64,000 nt of DNA from Demequina sp. NBRC 110053. Its GTDB lineage: Bacteria > Actinomycetota > Actinomycetes > Actinomycetales > Demequinaceae. Made by a program: the position numbers and the translations under genes. Shown one piece after another: positions 45,501 through 53,164 of the stretch; position 1 is the first letter of the stretch; each line of letters starts with the position of its first letter. The stretch covers positions 547,265 through 611,264 of the forward strand of contig NZ_BBRJ01000002.1 in assembly GCF_002090095.1 (NCBI RefSeq), in the 5' to 3' direction. The notes under the pieces were generated by a model that saw nothing but the letters and a program-made list of their open reading frames with translations, was not told the origin of the DNA and did not search any database.

Positions 45501-46426
45501 GCACATTCGTTCAGCGCCATGCCGTCTTCCACGACCGCGCGACCGGAGCCGAATGGGCGCCGCTGCGCTACCTCAGCGGCGACCAGGCACCCCTGCACAT
45601 CTACGACTCCTCGCTGTCGGAGTACGCCGTGCTCGGCTTCGAGTACGGCTACTCGGTCGAGCGGCCCGATGCGCTCACGCTGTGGGAGGCGCAGTTCGGC
45701 GACTTCGTCAACGGCGCGCAGACCATCATCGACGAGTTCATCTCCTCCGCCGAGCAGAAGTGGGGACAGTCGTCGTCCGTCGTGCTGCTGCTGCCGCACG
45801 GCTTCGAGGGCCAGGGACCCGACCACTCGTCCGCCCGTGTCGAGCGGTTCCTCCAGCTGTGCGCGGAGGACAACATGATCGCGGCCATGCCGTCGACGCC
45901 GGCGAGCTACTTCCACCTGCTGCGTCGCCAGGCGTACGACCGCCCGCGCCGTCCGCTGATCGTCTTCACGCCCAAGTCGATGCTGCGCCTGCGCGCGGCT
46001 CAGTCGGACGTGGAGGACTTCACGAGCGGCACCTTCCGGCCCGCCATCGGCGACACCACCGTCGACCCGGCGGACGTGGAGCGAGTGCTGCTGTGCGCGG
46101 GCAAGGTCTACTACGACCTCGTTGCGCAGCGCGACAGGTCCGGTGACAGGTCCACGGCGATCGTGCGACTCGAGCAGCTCTATCCGCTCGACCGCGACTC
46201 CATCCAGGAGGCGCTCGCGCCGTTCGGCGACGCGCCTCTCACGTGGGTCCAGGAGGAGCCGCGCAACCAGGGTGCATGGACGTACCTCGCGCACGCCCTG
46301 CCGCGCGTGGTCGAGCGCGAGGTGGTGGGCGTCACACGGACGGCGTCCGCCTCGCCGGCCTCGGGACTGTCCTCTCGCCACAAGGACGAGCAGGAGGACC
46401 TGGTGACGAGGGCATTCGCGCGATGA
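42530..46426 (+). CDS. kgd: Multifunctional 2-oxoglutarate decarboxylase/dehydrogenase (Kgd/OdhA)
   Basis: 1298 residues. It acts at the 2-oxoglutarate step of the TCA cycle. After a low-complexity Ala/Pro/Ser region (about 30-165) comes an E2 succinyltransferase-like domain (about 170-425, catalytic DHRVIQGAQSG) and then the thiamine-dependent E1 part (GMAHRGRLNVLANLAGK, HGDAAFAGQG, RRRGHNEGDDPS, transketolase-type C-terminal half). The N-terminal dehydrogenase segment that usually starts with a Trp-Leu-Val-Glu motif is not seen. TAGGCT (42519-42524) ends 5 nt before the ATG. No lipoyl domain is fused, as expected for Kgd. Activity in actinobacteria is usually held by the FHA protein GarA/OdhI, whose gene is not in this window. 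Confidence 0.94.
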   Translation: MLSTTPLSPDALSAKKASVPDVSTDTSAPDTDRTTVSRSAGAPSVASLILGAGAADTPRTPAHESAGSPASASAPAQASPAQESTSEAPPAPASSSADPTTASAPAAPTPTPVASHPSAPASASAPAMPAAAASAPTPPADPEVDGESTATQPIATAQAPTAAYLQSHDHQMLYAKDVKHGVERLRGPAARVVTNMEASLAVPTATSVRTIPAKLLMDNRTVINNHLSRTRGGKVSFTHLIGYAIVESLTELPAMNVAYTQDEGKPAIVTPEHVNFGLAIDLDKGDGVRQLLVPNVKDADRMDFARFWASYEDIVRKARTGALQATDFQGTTITLTNPGTIGTVHSVPRLMEGQGAIIGVGSMDYPAEYQGASEETIARLGISKVMTLTSTYDHRVIQGAQSGEFLALVHKKLLGLDGFWDRVFVALRVPYEPVRWVQDSATNEEAEAAKPARIAELIHAYRSRGHLMADVDPLSTRLRKHPDLDVQTHGLTLWDLDRYYATGEFGGQDRWKMREVLGRLRDAYCRTVGVEYMHIADRAQRAWLQERLEKSYTKPTREEHLRVLRRLNAAEAFEAFLQTKYVGQKRFSLEGGESLIPLLDAMMSSAAVAGIQEVCIGMAHRGRLNVLANLAGKSYSQIFSEFDGTAVPGSVQGSGDVKYHLGTEGTFTAETGETTNVYLAANPSHLEAVNPVLEGIVRAKLDQLGADPATDGFPVLPVLIHGDAAFAGQGVVMETLNMAGLRGFTTGGTVHVIINNQVGFTTGPGDSRSTRYCTDIAKGYQIPIFHVNGDDPEACVRAARLAFEYREAFGRDVIVDMVCYRRRGHNEGDDPSMTQPRMYDLIEAKRSVRHLYTEALIRRGDITEAEAEAVSQDYLAQLERVFIETREGFSGTDGESIQGLELPSSQSSDAGVMVGWQTAATAAQIERVGRAHVRPPQGFAVHPKLEKLLERREAMTRDGGIDWGYGEVLAFGTLLQEGVPIRMSGQDSRRGTFVQRHAVFHDRATGAEWAPLRYLSGDQAPLHIYDSSLSEYAVLGFEYGYSVERPDALTLWEAQFGDFVNGAQTIIDEFISSAEQKWGQSSSVVLLLPHGFEGQGPDHSSARVERFLQLCAEDNMIAAMPSTPASYFHLLRRQAYDRPRRPLIVFTPKSMLRLRAAQSDVEDFTSGTFRPAIGDTTVDPADVERVLLCAGKVYYDLVAQRDRSGDRSTAIVRLEQLYPLDRDSIQEALAPFGDAPLTWVQEEPRNQGAWTYLAHALPRVVEREVVGVTRTASASPASGLSSRHKDEQEDLVTRAFAR

Positions 46427-47022
46427 GGAACGTGTTCTTCGTGGGCGACGAGCTGGTCGCCGGTCACGGAGACCCCAAGGCCCTCGGGTGGGCCGGACGG
46501 GTGGTCGCGCGCACCCTGCCCGTGGGACCCGACCTGCGCTTCCACACCCTCGCGGTGCCCGGCGAGACCACCGGCGAGCTCGCGAGCCGCTGGGACGACG
46601 AGGCGCTGCGCCGGCGCGGCGCGGAGGACGATGGCTCGGGTCCGGACTACGTGCTGTTCGCGATCGGACGCCACGACGTGTCCCGAGGCGTCTCCCCCAC
46701 CATGACCCGGCTGCACCTGGCCAACACGCTCGATCGCGCATCGGCGCTGGGCATGAACGCGATGGTGGTCGGGCCACCGCCCATCGCGGTGGAGGACCGC
46801 CGCGCGCTCGCCGAGTACGCGGCACTCTGCGAGGAGGCTGCAGCCCGCCGCGACGTGCCCTACGTGGACATGTACGGCCCGCTCGTGCGTCACGACCAGT
46901 GGGCGACCGACATGGACACTGGCGGCGGCGCGCTCCCGCTCCAGGCCGGCTACGGCCTCATGGCGTGGCTCGTTCTCCACTCGCAGTGGCACTCCTGGCT
47001 CGGACTGCCCGAGCAGGACTAG
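46423..47022 (+). CDS. SGNH-fold protein without the catalytic serine
   Basis: 199 residues of the GDSL/SGNH hydrolase fold. Block I reads FFVGDELVAGHGDP, with Glu where the nucleophile Ser should be. Block III reads AIGRHDVS instead of GxND, and near the end DTGGGALPLQAGY lacks the DxxH histidine. Three catalytic blocks are changed, so hydrolysis by the usual triad is not possible. The ATG overlaps the kgd stop by 4 nt, so the protein is made together with Kgd. A binding or scaffolding role is a guess. Confidence 0.8.
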   Translation: MRNVFFVGDELVAGHGDPKALGWAGRVVARTLPVGPDLRFHTLAVPGETTGELASRWDDEALRRRGAEDDGSGPDYVLFAIGRHDVSRGVSPTMTRLHLANTLDRASALGMNAMVVGPPPIAVEDRRALAEYAALCEEAAARRDVPYVDMYGPLVRHDQWATDMDTGGGALPLQAGYGLMAWLVLHSQWHSWLGLPEQD

Positions 47023-47060
47023 GCGCCTTGCCGGGCCAGGACTTTCGATAGACTGGCGCG

Positions 47061-47384
47061 GTGTCCGCCACCGAACGCCACGCTCAATCAGGTGTCCCGC
47101 TGCCCACGTTGTCGACGGCCGATGCGACCGAGCGCGCCCGCGGCTTCGCCGCGATCGCGCATCCCACGCGCCTGCGCATCCTGAGCATCATCATGGGCAC
47201 TTCCGGCGGACAGGCAACCATTGGCCAGCTCGCCGATGCCCTTGGCGTGAGCCAACCCACCATCACTCATCACGTCGCTCGCATGGTGGATGGCGGGGTG
47301 GCCGTCCGGGCGCCCGAAGGCCGGCAGGTGTGGGTTTCCGTGGCCCCCGAGCGCCAAAGCGCCGTCGAGGACCTGCTGCGGTAG
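47061..47384 (+). CDS. ArsR-family regulator
   Basis: 107 residues, one winged helix: ATERARGFAAIAHPTRLRIL, recognition region LGVSQPTITHHVARMVDGGV and wing EGRQVWVSV. No CxC metal motif is visible, so the inducer may not be arsenite. TAGACT (47049-47054) ends 6 nt before the GTG start, giving a probable leaderless mRNA. It stops 5 nt before the ArsC-type fusion gene and forms an operon with it, directed towards the pst operon. Confidence 0.85.
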   Translation: MSATERHAQSGVPLPTLSTADATERARGFAAIAHPTRLRILSIIMGTSGGQATIGQLADALGVSQPTITHHVARMVDGGVAVRAPEGRQVWVSVAPERQSAVEDLLR

Positions 47385-47389
47385 CCGCC

Positions 47390-48379
47390 ATGGCAACGCT
47401 CCCACCTACGCCGGCGGGCCACGGCCGGCCGTTGTCCGTCGAGGACGCGATCATGCGTGCCGCACAGTTGGACGCTCTGTCGGACCCTGACTGCATCAAG
47501 GTCCTCGTCGCACTTGCCAGCAGCCCGGTGCCGCTGCCGACCGTCGAAGTCGCCGTCGCGGTCTCCGCCGAGGTCACACGCACCTCACGCGCGCTCGACC
47601 GGCTCGTGGAGACAGGGCTCGTGACGCCGCATCGCGGACCCGCTTCGGTCGCGAACGCCGCTCCCGGTGTCGTCCTCACTGCGGACGCCTGGTTGAGGTT
47701 CGGCTCGCTGCTGGTCGACACCAGCGCACGTCCCCAGCCCGACGCCGCGACGCCCCAACGTATCTCCCGCATGGCCGAGCAGCTCTACGAACGTCATAGT
47801 GCGCACTTCTCGCTTCCTACTGTGCGCGGGTATGTCGAGGAGAGTTACGCGCTCCTCGCTGAGAGGGCGATGGTGACGACCTACCTCCCGACGCTCGTCT
47901 ACCGGTTTGCCGAGGATCGCCTCGCAGCGCTTGCACGCGCCGAGGGTCGCACCCCCTCTCGCACGCCCGAGGTGCTCTTCGTGTGCGTGCACAATGCGGC
48001 GCGATCACAGATGGCCGCGGCGATGCTGCGTCACCGTGCCGGGAGGTCCGTGCTGGTGCGTACTGCAGGCTCCCGGCCAGCCAGCCGGATCAGTCCCGTG
48101 GTGATCGAGGCGCTCGATGAGATCGGCGTGCCGGTTGCGCATGAGTTTCCCAAGCCCCTCACCGACGAGGTGGTGCGCGCCTCGGATGTCGTGGTGACGA
48201 TGGGGTGCGGAGAGGCGTGTCCGGTCTACAGCGGACGCCGCTACGTCGCTTGGGAGCTCGATGACCCGCTCGTCCTACCCATGGACGGGGTGCGGCGCGT
48301 GCGCGACGAGATCTCGACGCACATCGGTCAACTGCTCGAGGACCTCGACTCCGTTCCAGTGTCCTCGATGACCACGTAG
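47390..48379 (+). CDS. ArsR-like winged helix fused to ArsC-type arsenate reductase
   Basis: 329 residues. An N-terminal degenerate winged helix (about 15-105, with VEVAVAVSAEVTRTSRALDRLVETGLV) lacks metal cysteines. A helical linker (about 125-185) precedes an ArsC domain with VCVHNAARSQM (CX5R) and the resolving cysteines in MGCGEACPVYSG. It is a diverged relative of the fusion at 24862. The ATG at 47390 is 5 nt after the arsR stop. The last 52 nt overlap the convergent regulator gene. Its position beside the phosphate importer suggests a role when arsenate or phosphate enters. This is inferred. Confidence 0.85.
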   Translation: MATLPPTPAGHGRPLSVEDAIMRAAQLDALSDPDCIKVLVALASSPVPLPTVEVAVAVSAEVTRTSRALDRLVETGLVTPHRGPASVANAAPGVVLTADAWLRFGSLLVDTSARPQPDAATPQRISRMAEQLYERHSAHFSLPTVRGYVEESYALLAERAMVTTYLPTLVYRFAEDRLAALARAEGRTPSRTPEVLFVCVHNAARSQMAAAMLRHRAGRSVLVRTAGSRPASRISPVVIEALDEIGVPVAHEFPKPLTDEVVRASDVVVTMGCGEACPVYSGRRYVAWELDDPLVLPMDGVRRVRDEISTHIGQLLEDLDSVPVSSMTT

Positions 48380-49044
48380 CCGACACCCCGCACGGTCTCG
48401 ATGGGACTAGGGGCGTCCGGAACGGCAGCGGTGAGCGCCTCGCGCAGCCGTCCGATGGCAACCCGCACATGCGCAGCCCCGTCGGTCACGTTCCGCGGGG
48501 CGCACTCGCTTGCGAGCTCCTGCGAGCCAACCACTCGCGGGAAGGCGTCGACGAGGTACGTGAGCACGTCGAGGTGGAAGGGCGCAAGCCTCACTTGGCG
48601 CCCGCGCCAGACTGCGCCGTGTGCAACCACGCTTACTTCGAGCGCGCCGACGCGACGAGCCGGTGTCGGCACTGCAGCCCGAGTCCTCACCCGCGCCACG
48701 CTGTCCCGCAGGCGGCGAGGGCTCGCGGGAAGCGCCAGGGTTCCTTCGGGCACGTGAGCGTCGACACGGCCGCGAGTCCCGAGGATGACGGGCACGTGCG
48801 CAAGCTCGGTCGCGATCGTGACGAGATCGTCGACCACCATGTCGCCGATGTCGGGGCCGACGAGCAGCGCCGCGATCGGTTCTCCCCGCCCAAGCGCGAC
48901 GAGCGCGGCGACCGCGTTGTCGGCAACCTCGACGACCACACCTTCCCGAAAGAAGTCCAGGTGACGTCCGCGGAGCTCGCGGCGAGCGTCCAACCCCACC
49001 GCGAGAACGGTCGCGGGCCACGTGGCGATTGCCGTAGCTGTCAT
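48328..49044 (-). CDS. OmpR/PhoB-type winged-helix regulator with degenerate receiver
   Basis: 238 residues. The C-terminal Trans_reg_C winged helix (about 140-230) contains [26 protein letters not shown] and [11 protein letters not shown], the classic OmpR end. The N-terminal half is receiver-like, but the expected phosphoacceptor strand reads LLVGPDI with no clear acidic cluster, so phosphorylation is doubtful. The ATG overlaps pstB by 4 nt, making it the last gene of the pst operon, in the place often held by phoU. It probably reports on phosphate uptake. Its 3' end overlaps the ArsC-fusion gene. Confidence 0.82.
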   Translation of the reverse strand: MTATAIATWPATVLAVGLDARRELRGRHLDFFREGVVVEVADNAVAALVALGRGEPIAALLVGPDIGDMVVDDLVTIATELAHVPVILGTRGRVDAHVPEGTLALPASPRRLRDSVARVRTRAAVPTPARRVGALEVSVVAHGAVWRGRQVRLAPFHLDVLTYLVDAFPRVVGSQELASECAPRNVTDGAAHVRVAIGRLREALTAAVPDAPSPIETVRGVGYVVIEDTGTESRSSSS

Positions 49045-49889
49045 CCGAACCTCCCGCTGATGTAGTCCTCCGTTCGCTTGTCGACCGGTGACTCGAAGAT
49101 CTGCGCCGTGTCTCCGAACTCGACAAGGACGCCCGTCCGATCGCCCGTGACTTCGTGGGCCTCCGCGGTGAAGAACGCCGTCTTGTCGGCCACCCGGGCC
49201 GCTTGCTGCATGTTGTGAGTGACGATGACGATGGTGTAGTCCGAGCGCAGCTCGTGCATGAGATCCTCGATGCGTAGGGTCGCGATCGGGTCGAGCGCCG
49301 AGCACGGCTCATCCATGAGGATGACCTCGGGGCGCACTGCGATGGTGCGTGCGATGCACAGACGCTGCTGCTGGCCTCCGGACAGCCCGAAGGCAGACTG
49401 CTTGAGTTTGTCCTTCACCTCATCCCACAGCGCCGCCTTCGTCAGCGCCTCTTCCACGAGGTCGTCCATCGAGTCGACCTTGAAGCCATTGACCCGGGGA
49501 CCGTAGGCGATGTTGTCGTAGATGGACTTCGGGAACGGGTTGGGCTTCTGGAAGACCATGCCGATGCGGCGGCGCACCTCGATGGCGTCGACGTCCGAAT
49601 GGTAGATGTCCTCGCCGTGGTAGCTGATCGTGCCTTCGACGCGCGCACCCTCGATGAGGTCGTTCATGCGGTTGAAGGACCTGAGCACGGTCGACTTCCC
49701 ACAACCGGACGGGCCGATGAGTGCGGTGATCTCGTTGTCTCCGCATCCGAAGTTGACGTCGTGCACGGCGAGGAAGTCGTCGTAGAAGATGCTCACCGAG
49801 TCGCAGTCGAGGACGGGTGGGCGGTACTCCCGCGCGGCTTCGAAGGTGTCGGCGCGGGCCGCCGCCTCGGTGGTGTCGATGGGGTTCAC
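49041..49889 (-). CDS. pstB: Phosphate ABC transporter ATPase
   Basis: 282 residues. Walker [11 protein letters not shown]-loop [19 protein letters not shown] (a PstB hallmark), signature LSGGQQQRL, Walker [14 protein letters not shown]-loop VTHNMQQA. It energises phosphate import. The GTG at 49889, with GAGAGG upstream, gives an N-terminus of about 28 residues before the domain. It follows pstA by 17 nt and overlaps the regulator gene by 4 nt. Confidence 0.96.
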   Translation of the reverse strand: MNPIDTTEAAARADTFEAAREYRPPVLDCDSVSIFYDDFLAVHDVNFGCGDNEITALIGPSGCGKSTVLRSFNRMNDLIEGARVEGTISYHGEDIYHSDVDAIEVRRRIGMVFQKPNPFPKSIYDNIAYGPRVNGFKVDSMDDLVEEALTKAALWDEVKDKLKQSAFGLSGGQQQRLCIARTIAVRPEVILMDEPCSALDPIATLRIEDLMHELRSDYTIVIVTHNMQQAARVADKTAFFTAEAHEVTGDRTGVLVEFGDTAQIFESPVDKRTEDYISGRFG

Positions 49890-49906
49890 CGATGGCCTCT
49901 CTATTC

Positions 49907-50806
49907 TCACCAGCGCTGCTGGTATCGGTTGCGGATGGCGATCGCCAGAGCGTTCATCGCGAGCAGCATGACAAGCAGGAGCACACTTGCCGCAGCCGCC
50001 AGCTCGTGGAAGCCCTCTTGCGGTCGCCCGGTCCAGTTGAAGATCTGGATCGGCATGGTGGTGTAGCCGCTCATGAGGCCGTTCGGGTCGAAGCTGAGGA
50101 ACACGAGACCACCCAGCAGGAGCAGCGGGGCCGCTTCGCCCAGCGCGCGGGAGAGCGCCAAGATCGAGCCGGTGGCGATGCCGGGGACGGCCCCGGGCAA
50201 CGTGTTCCGCAGCACCGTCTGGAGTGGCGTCGCCCCGACGGCGAGCGATCCCTGACGAATCTCCTCCGGTACCGCGCGCAAGGACTCCCGCGTCGCGATG
50301 ATGACGACAGGGAGGATCAGCATCGACAGCGCTAGCGCACCCACCCACACCATGTTCTTGTTGGTGACGCCGAACAGCCCGAGTGCGGCCAGCGTGAGCA
50401 TTCCGTAGATCACCGCCGGTATGGCGGCGAGGTTCTGCACGTTGACCTCGATGAAGCGGTTGAACCAGTTGTTTCGGTCCGCGAACTCCTCGAGATGGAT
50501 CGCTGCGGCGACACCCAGCGGGATCGTCATGAACGCTGTGGTGCCTATCACCCACAGTGAACCGAGGATCGCCGGCCGGGCGCCAGCATCCTCGGGGTTC
50601 GACGCTGGGTACTCCGTGAAGAGCCGCGAGTCAAGCCGGTTCCAGCCGTCGATGATCGTGGTGACGATCAGCACGGCGAGGAAGACGAGCGCGAACACGA
50701 TGCTGAGCCACAGCACGACCAGAAACGCGATGGAGCTGGCGCTTGTCTCCCCTCCCTTGGCCCGACCTCGAATGGTGCGCTCGATCGTTCCCTGAACTGT
50801 CCTCAT
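49907..50806 (-). CDS. pstA: Phosphate ABC transporter permease PstA
   Basis: 299 residues with six predicted membrane helices. The coupling segment is [21 protein letters not shown] followed by [14 protein letters not shown], typical of PstA. It forms the channel with PstC. The ATG lies 5 nt after the pstC stop. Confidence 0.94.
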   Translation of the reverse strand: MRTVQGTIERTIRGRAKGGETSASSIAFLVVLWLSIVFALVFLAVLIVTTIIDGWNRLDSRLFTEYPASNPEDAGARPAILGSLWVIGTTAFMTIPLGVAAAIHLEEFADRNNWFNRFIEVNVQNLAAIPAVIYGMLTLAALGLFGVTNKNMVWVGALALSMLILPVVIIATRESLRAVPEEIRQGSLAVGATPLQTVLRNTLPGAVPGIATGSILALSRALGEAAPLLLLGGLVFLSFDPNGLMSGYTTMPIQIFNWTGRPQEGFHELAAAASVLLLVMLLAMNALAIAIRNRYQQRW

Positions 50807-50811
50807 GGGTA

Positions 50812-51750
50812 TCAGTACGCCTCTCGAAACTTGCGGACGATCGCGATGCTGATGACGTTGATCAGGAGCGTCAGGAGGAACAGCAGCAGTCCTACGGCAA
50901 ACAAGGTGTTGTACTCGAGAGATCCCACACGGGAGTCGCCGAGCGCGGCGTTCGCGATGAAGCCGGTCATTGTTTGGCCCGCTTCCAGCGGTCCCTCGAC
51001 GATGCGCGCCTGCTGCCCTGCGGCGAGAGCCACAATCATCGTCTCTCCAACCGCACGGGAGATGCCCAGCACTACAGCGGCGATGATGCCCGACAACGCG
51101 GCTGGAAAGATTACCTTCACTGCCGTCTGGCGGCGATTGGCGCCGAGAGCGGCCGAGCCCTGTCTCAGGCTGTTCGGCACGGCGGACATCGCGTCCTCGC
51201 TGATCGACGCGATCGTCGGGATGATCATGATGCCCATCACGAAGCCGGCCGACAGGACCGAGAACGAACCCGTGTCAAGGTCGAACCAGTCGCGCAGCAC
51301 CGTCGCCTGGATGAACTGCACGGCAAAGTAGCCGTAGACCACGGTCGGGATTCCCGCGAGCACCTCGAGCACAGGCTTGAGCACTTTCCGGGTGCGCCGA
51401 TGTGCGAACTCGGACATGAAGACCGCGGCGCCGAGTCCCAGCGGGATCGCGAAGAACAGCGCGATCGCCGTGGTCCAAGCTGTAGCCGTGATGAGCGGCA
51501 CGACTCCGAACGATGCATCGGCGAATCGAGGTGCCCAGCGAGTGCCGAAGAGGAACTCGTTGACCGGCACCTCCGAGAAGAACTCGATCGAAGGAATCAG
51601 CAGTGCCAGGACGATGCCGACCGTGATCACGATCGTCAGGGCGGCGGCGATGCGGAAGATGGTGCGAACTGCGAGGTCCCCTGGCCGACGCCGCTGGCGC
51701 AGGTCTGGCCGGTCTGGGCGAGCAGTCTGCGTGGTCATGGTGGTGCTCAC
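50812..51750 (-). CDS. pstC: Phosphate ABC transporter permease PstC
   Basis: 312 residues. A hydrophilic N-terminus is followed by six membrane helices. The conserved loop is VPNSLRQGSAALGANRRQTAVK, then GISRAVGETMIVALAAG, diagnostic for PstC. GTG start. It lies 73 nt after pstS. Confidence 0.94.
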   Translation of the reverse strand: MSTTMTTQTARPDRPDLRQRRRPGDLAVRTIFRIAAALTIVITVGIVLALLIPSIEFFSEVPVNEFLFGTRWAPRFADASFGVVPLITATAWTTAIALFFAIPLGLGAAVFMSEFAHRRTRKVLKPVLEVLAGIPTVVYGYFAVQFIQATVLRDWFDLDTGSFSVLSAGFVMGIMIIPTIASISEDAMSAVPNSLRQGSAALGANRRQTAVKVIFPAALSGIIAAVVLGISRAVGETMIVALAAGQQARIVEGPLEAGQTMTGFIANAALGDSRVGSLEYNTLFAVGLLLFLLTLLINVISIAIVRKFREAY

Positions 51751-51823
51751 GAGGGGCCGCGCCCTCCTCCCGAGGATCGGTCTGGCGGCAGCCCTGCACG
51801 AGGCTGCCGCCAGACGTGGCGAA

Positions 51824-52816
51824 TCAGCCGACCAGCGATGCGAGCTCGGTCTGGGCCGTCTCGATCTGCTCGTCAGTCAGGGGGACGAACAGCGCCTCGG
51901 TCGCAATGTCCACGGCGGAGCCAACGTAGTAGTCGATGAAGTCCTGGAGCTCAGGCTTCTCCGCGTAGTTGGCGTTGTTGACGTAGATGAAGAGCGGGCG
52001 ACCCAGCGGCGTGTAGGAACCGTCCTGGACGGTCTCGGTCGACGGGAAGACGCAGCCCTCGCCGCCGTCAACCTCGACGCCCTTGATGATGTCGGGGTTC
52101 TCCTCGAGGTAGCTCAGGCCGAAGTAGCCCAGCGCGCCCAGCTCTCCCGAGACACCCTGGATCGTCACATTGTCGTCTTCCGACGGGCTGTAGTCCGTCC
52201 GGCTCGCGCCTTCCTCGCCGTTGATCACGTCGGTGAAGTAATCGAAGGTGCCCGAGTCGGTACCCGCGCCGTACAAAGTGAGCGGCTCGTCCGGGAACGA
52301 GGGGTCGACGTCGCTCCACGACATGACTTGGCCCTCAGACTCGGGCGCCCAGATGGTGTTGATCTGCTCGACCGACAGGCACTGCGCCCAGTCGTTCTCA
52401 GGATTCACGACGACGGAGAGACCGTCGTTCGCGATGACGATCTCGGTGAACTCGACGCCCGCGGCCGCGCAAGTCTCCGCCTCCTCGTCCTTGATCGGTC
52501 GCGATGCGTTGGAGATGTCAGTCTCGTCGGCGCAGAACGTCGCGAAGCCACCGCCGGTGCCCGACGTCGCGACAGTGACCTGGACGCCTGGCTCGACGTC
52601 CCGGTAGAAGTCAGCGGCCGCCTCGGTGAGGGGCGAGACAGTCGACGACCCGTCGGCGGCGATCGTGCCGCTGAGGCCCGATCCCTCGCCGCCTGCGGCG
52701 CTGGTGCCGTCACTGGCCTCGTCCGCGCTGGACTGGCCACCGCAAGCGGCCAGGGTCATGACGACCGCCGCAGCGAGAGCTGCCCCGGGAACGATCTTCT
52801 TGGTGCTGATGGTCAC
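51824..52816 (-). CDS. pstS: Phosphate-binding lipoprotein PstS
   Basis: 330 residues. The signal peptide ends in the lipobox LAAC (Cys25). Phosphate-binding segments are DGSSTVSPLTEA (Ser/Thr ligands) near the N-terminus, NASRPI and GAGTDSGTFDYF. It captures phosphate for PstCAB. As first gene of the operon it is controlled by the Pho box about 85-115 nt upstream, so it is probably induced by phosphate starvation. Confidence 0.96.
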   Translation of the reverse strand: MTISTKKIVPGAALAAAVVMTLAACGGQSSADEASDGTSAAGGEGSGLSGTIAADGSSTVSPLTEAAADFYRDVEPGVQVTVATSGTGGGFATFCADETDISNASRPIKDEEAETCAAAGVEFTEIVIANDGLSVVVNPENDWAQCLSVEQINTIWAPESEGQVMSWSDVDPSFPDEPLTLYGAGTDSGTFDYFTDVINGEEGASRTDYSPSEDDNVTIQGVSGELGALGYFGLSYLEENPDIIKGVEVDGGEGCVFPSTETVQDGSYTPLGRPLFIYVNNANYAEKPELQDFIDYYVGSAVDIATEALFVPLTDEQIETAQTELASLVG

Positions 52817-52898
52817 TCTCGGTCCTTTCGTCGGCGCAACTCGCGCCGCGGATGGGATTCATGCCGGCAAGTCGCCGGCCTCGACCGATAGTAGTTTC

Positions 52899-52931
52899 TC
52901 TATATGAACGGGCGATGAACCGTCGGTGTAC
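52899..52931 (-). promoter_or_regulatory. Pho box: three 11-bp direct repeats before pstS
   Basis: On the minus strand GTACAC (52931-52926), GTTCAT (52920-52915) and GTTCAT (52909-52904) recur every 11 bp, matching the GTTCA(C/T)-type direct-repeat units of actinobacterial PhoP sites. A TATAGA -10 hexamer (52904-52899) adjoins them, so the repeats occupy the -35 zone, as expected for activation. Confidence 0.78.
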
Positions 52932-53164
52932 AACGCCTGATTTATAGGCGTTTCTCGATGATTGCTGTGCGCGCCCGGGCAACGTCGCCCATGCGTCCGC
53001 AGCGGCCCCTGCGCGAGCCGTCGACGTCCCTCGGGCAAGTTCCGCGCGCGGACCTGCTGTGCGCACATCTGCGCCGCACCGCGCTCGGCGGGGGGCAAGT
53101 CGGGCGCCCGCGACCGCCGCACCGCGCAGCTCGCCGCGCCCGCGTTGGAGAGCGCCGGTCGGCG
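52932..53164. other. Intergenic region between pilT-like and pstS genes
   Basis: Between the Pho box and the stop of the ATPase gene I see no credible gene. An inverted repeat AACGCCT/AGGCGTT with a 7-nt spacer (52932-52938 and 52946-52952) adjoins the Pho box and may be a second operator or the terminator of the upstream gene. The remainder is G+C-rich without recognisable motif. Confidence 0.4.

Noticed and set aside
43952-46825. A 957-codon minus-strand open frame
   Set aside because: It is the antisense frame of kgd and the SGNH gene. The opposite strand encodes well-conserved motifs throughout.
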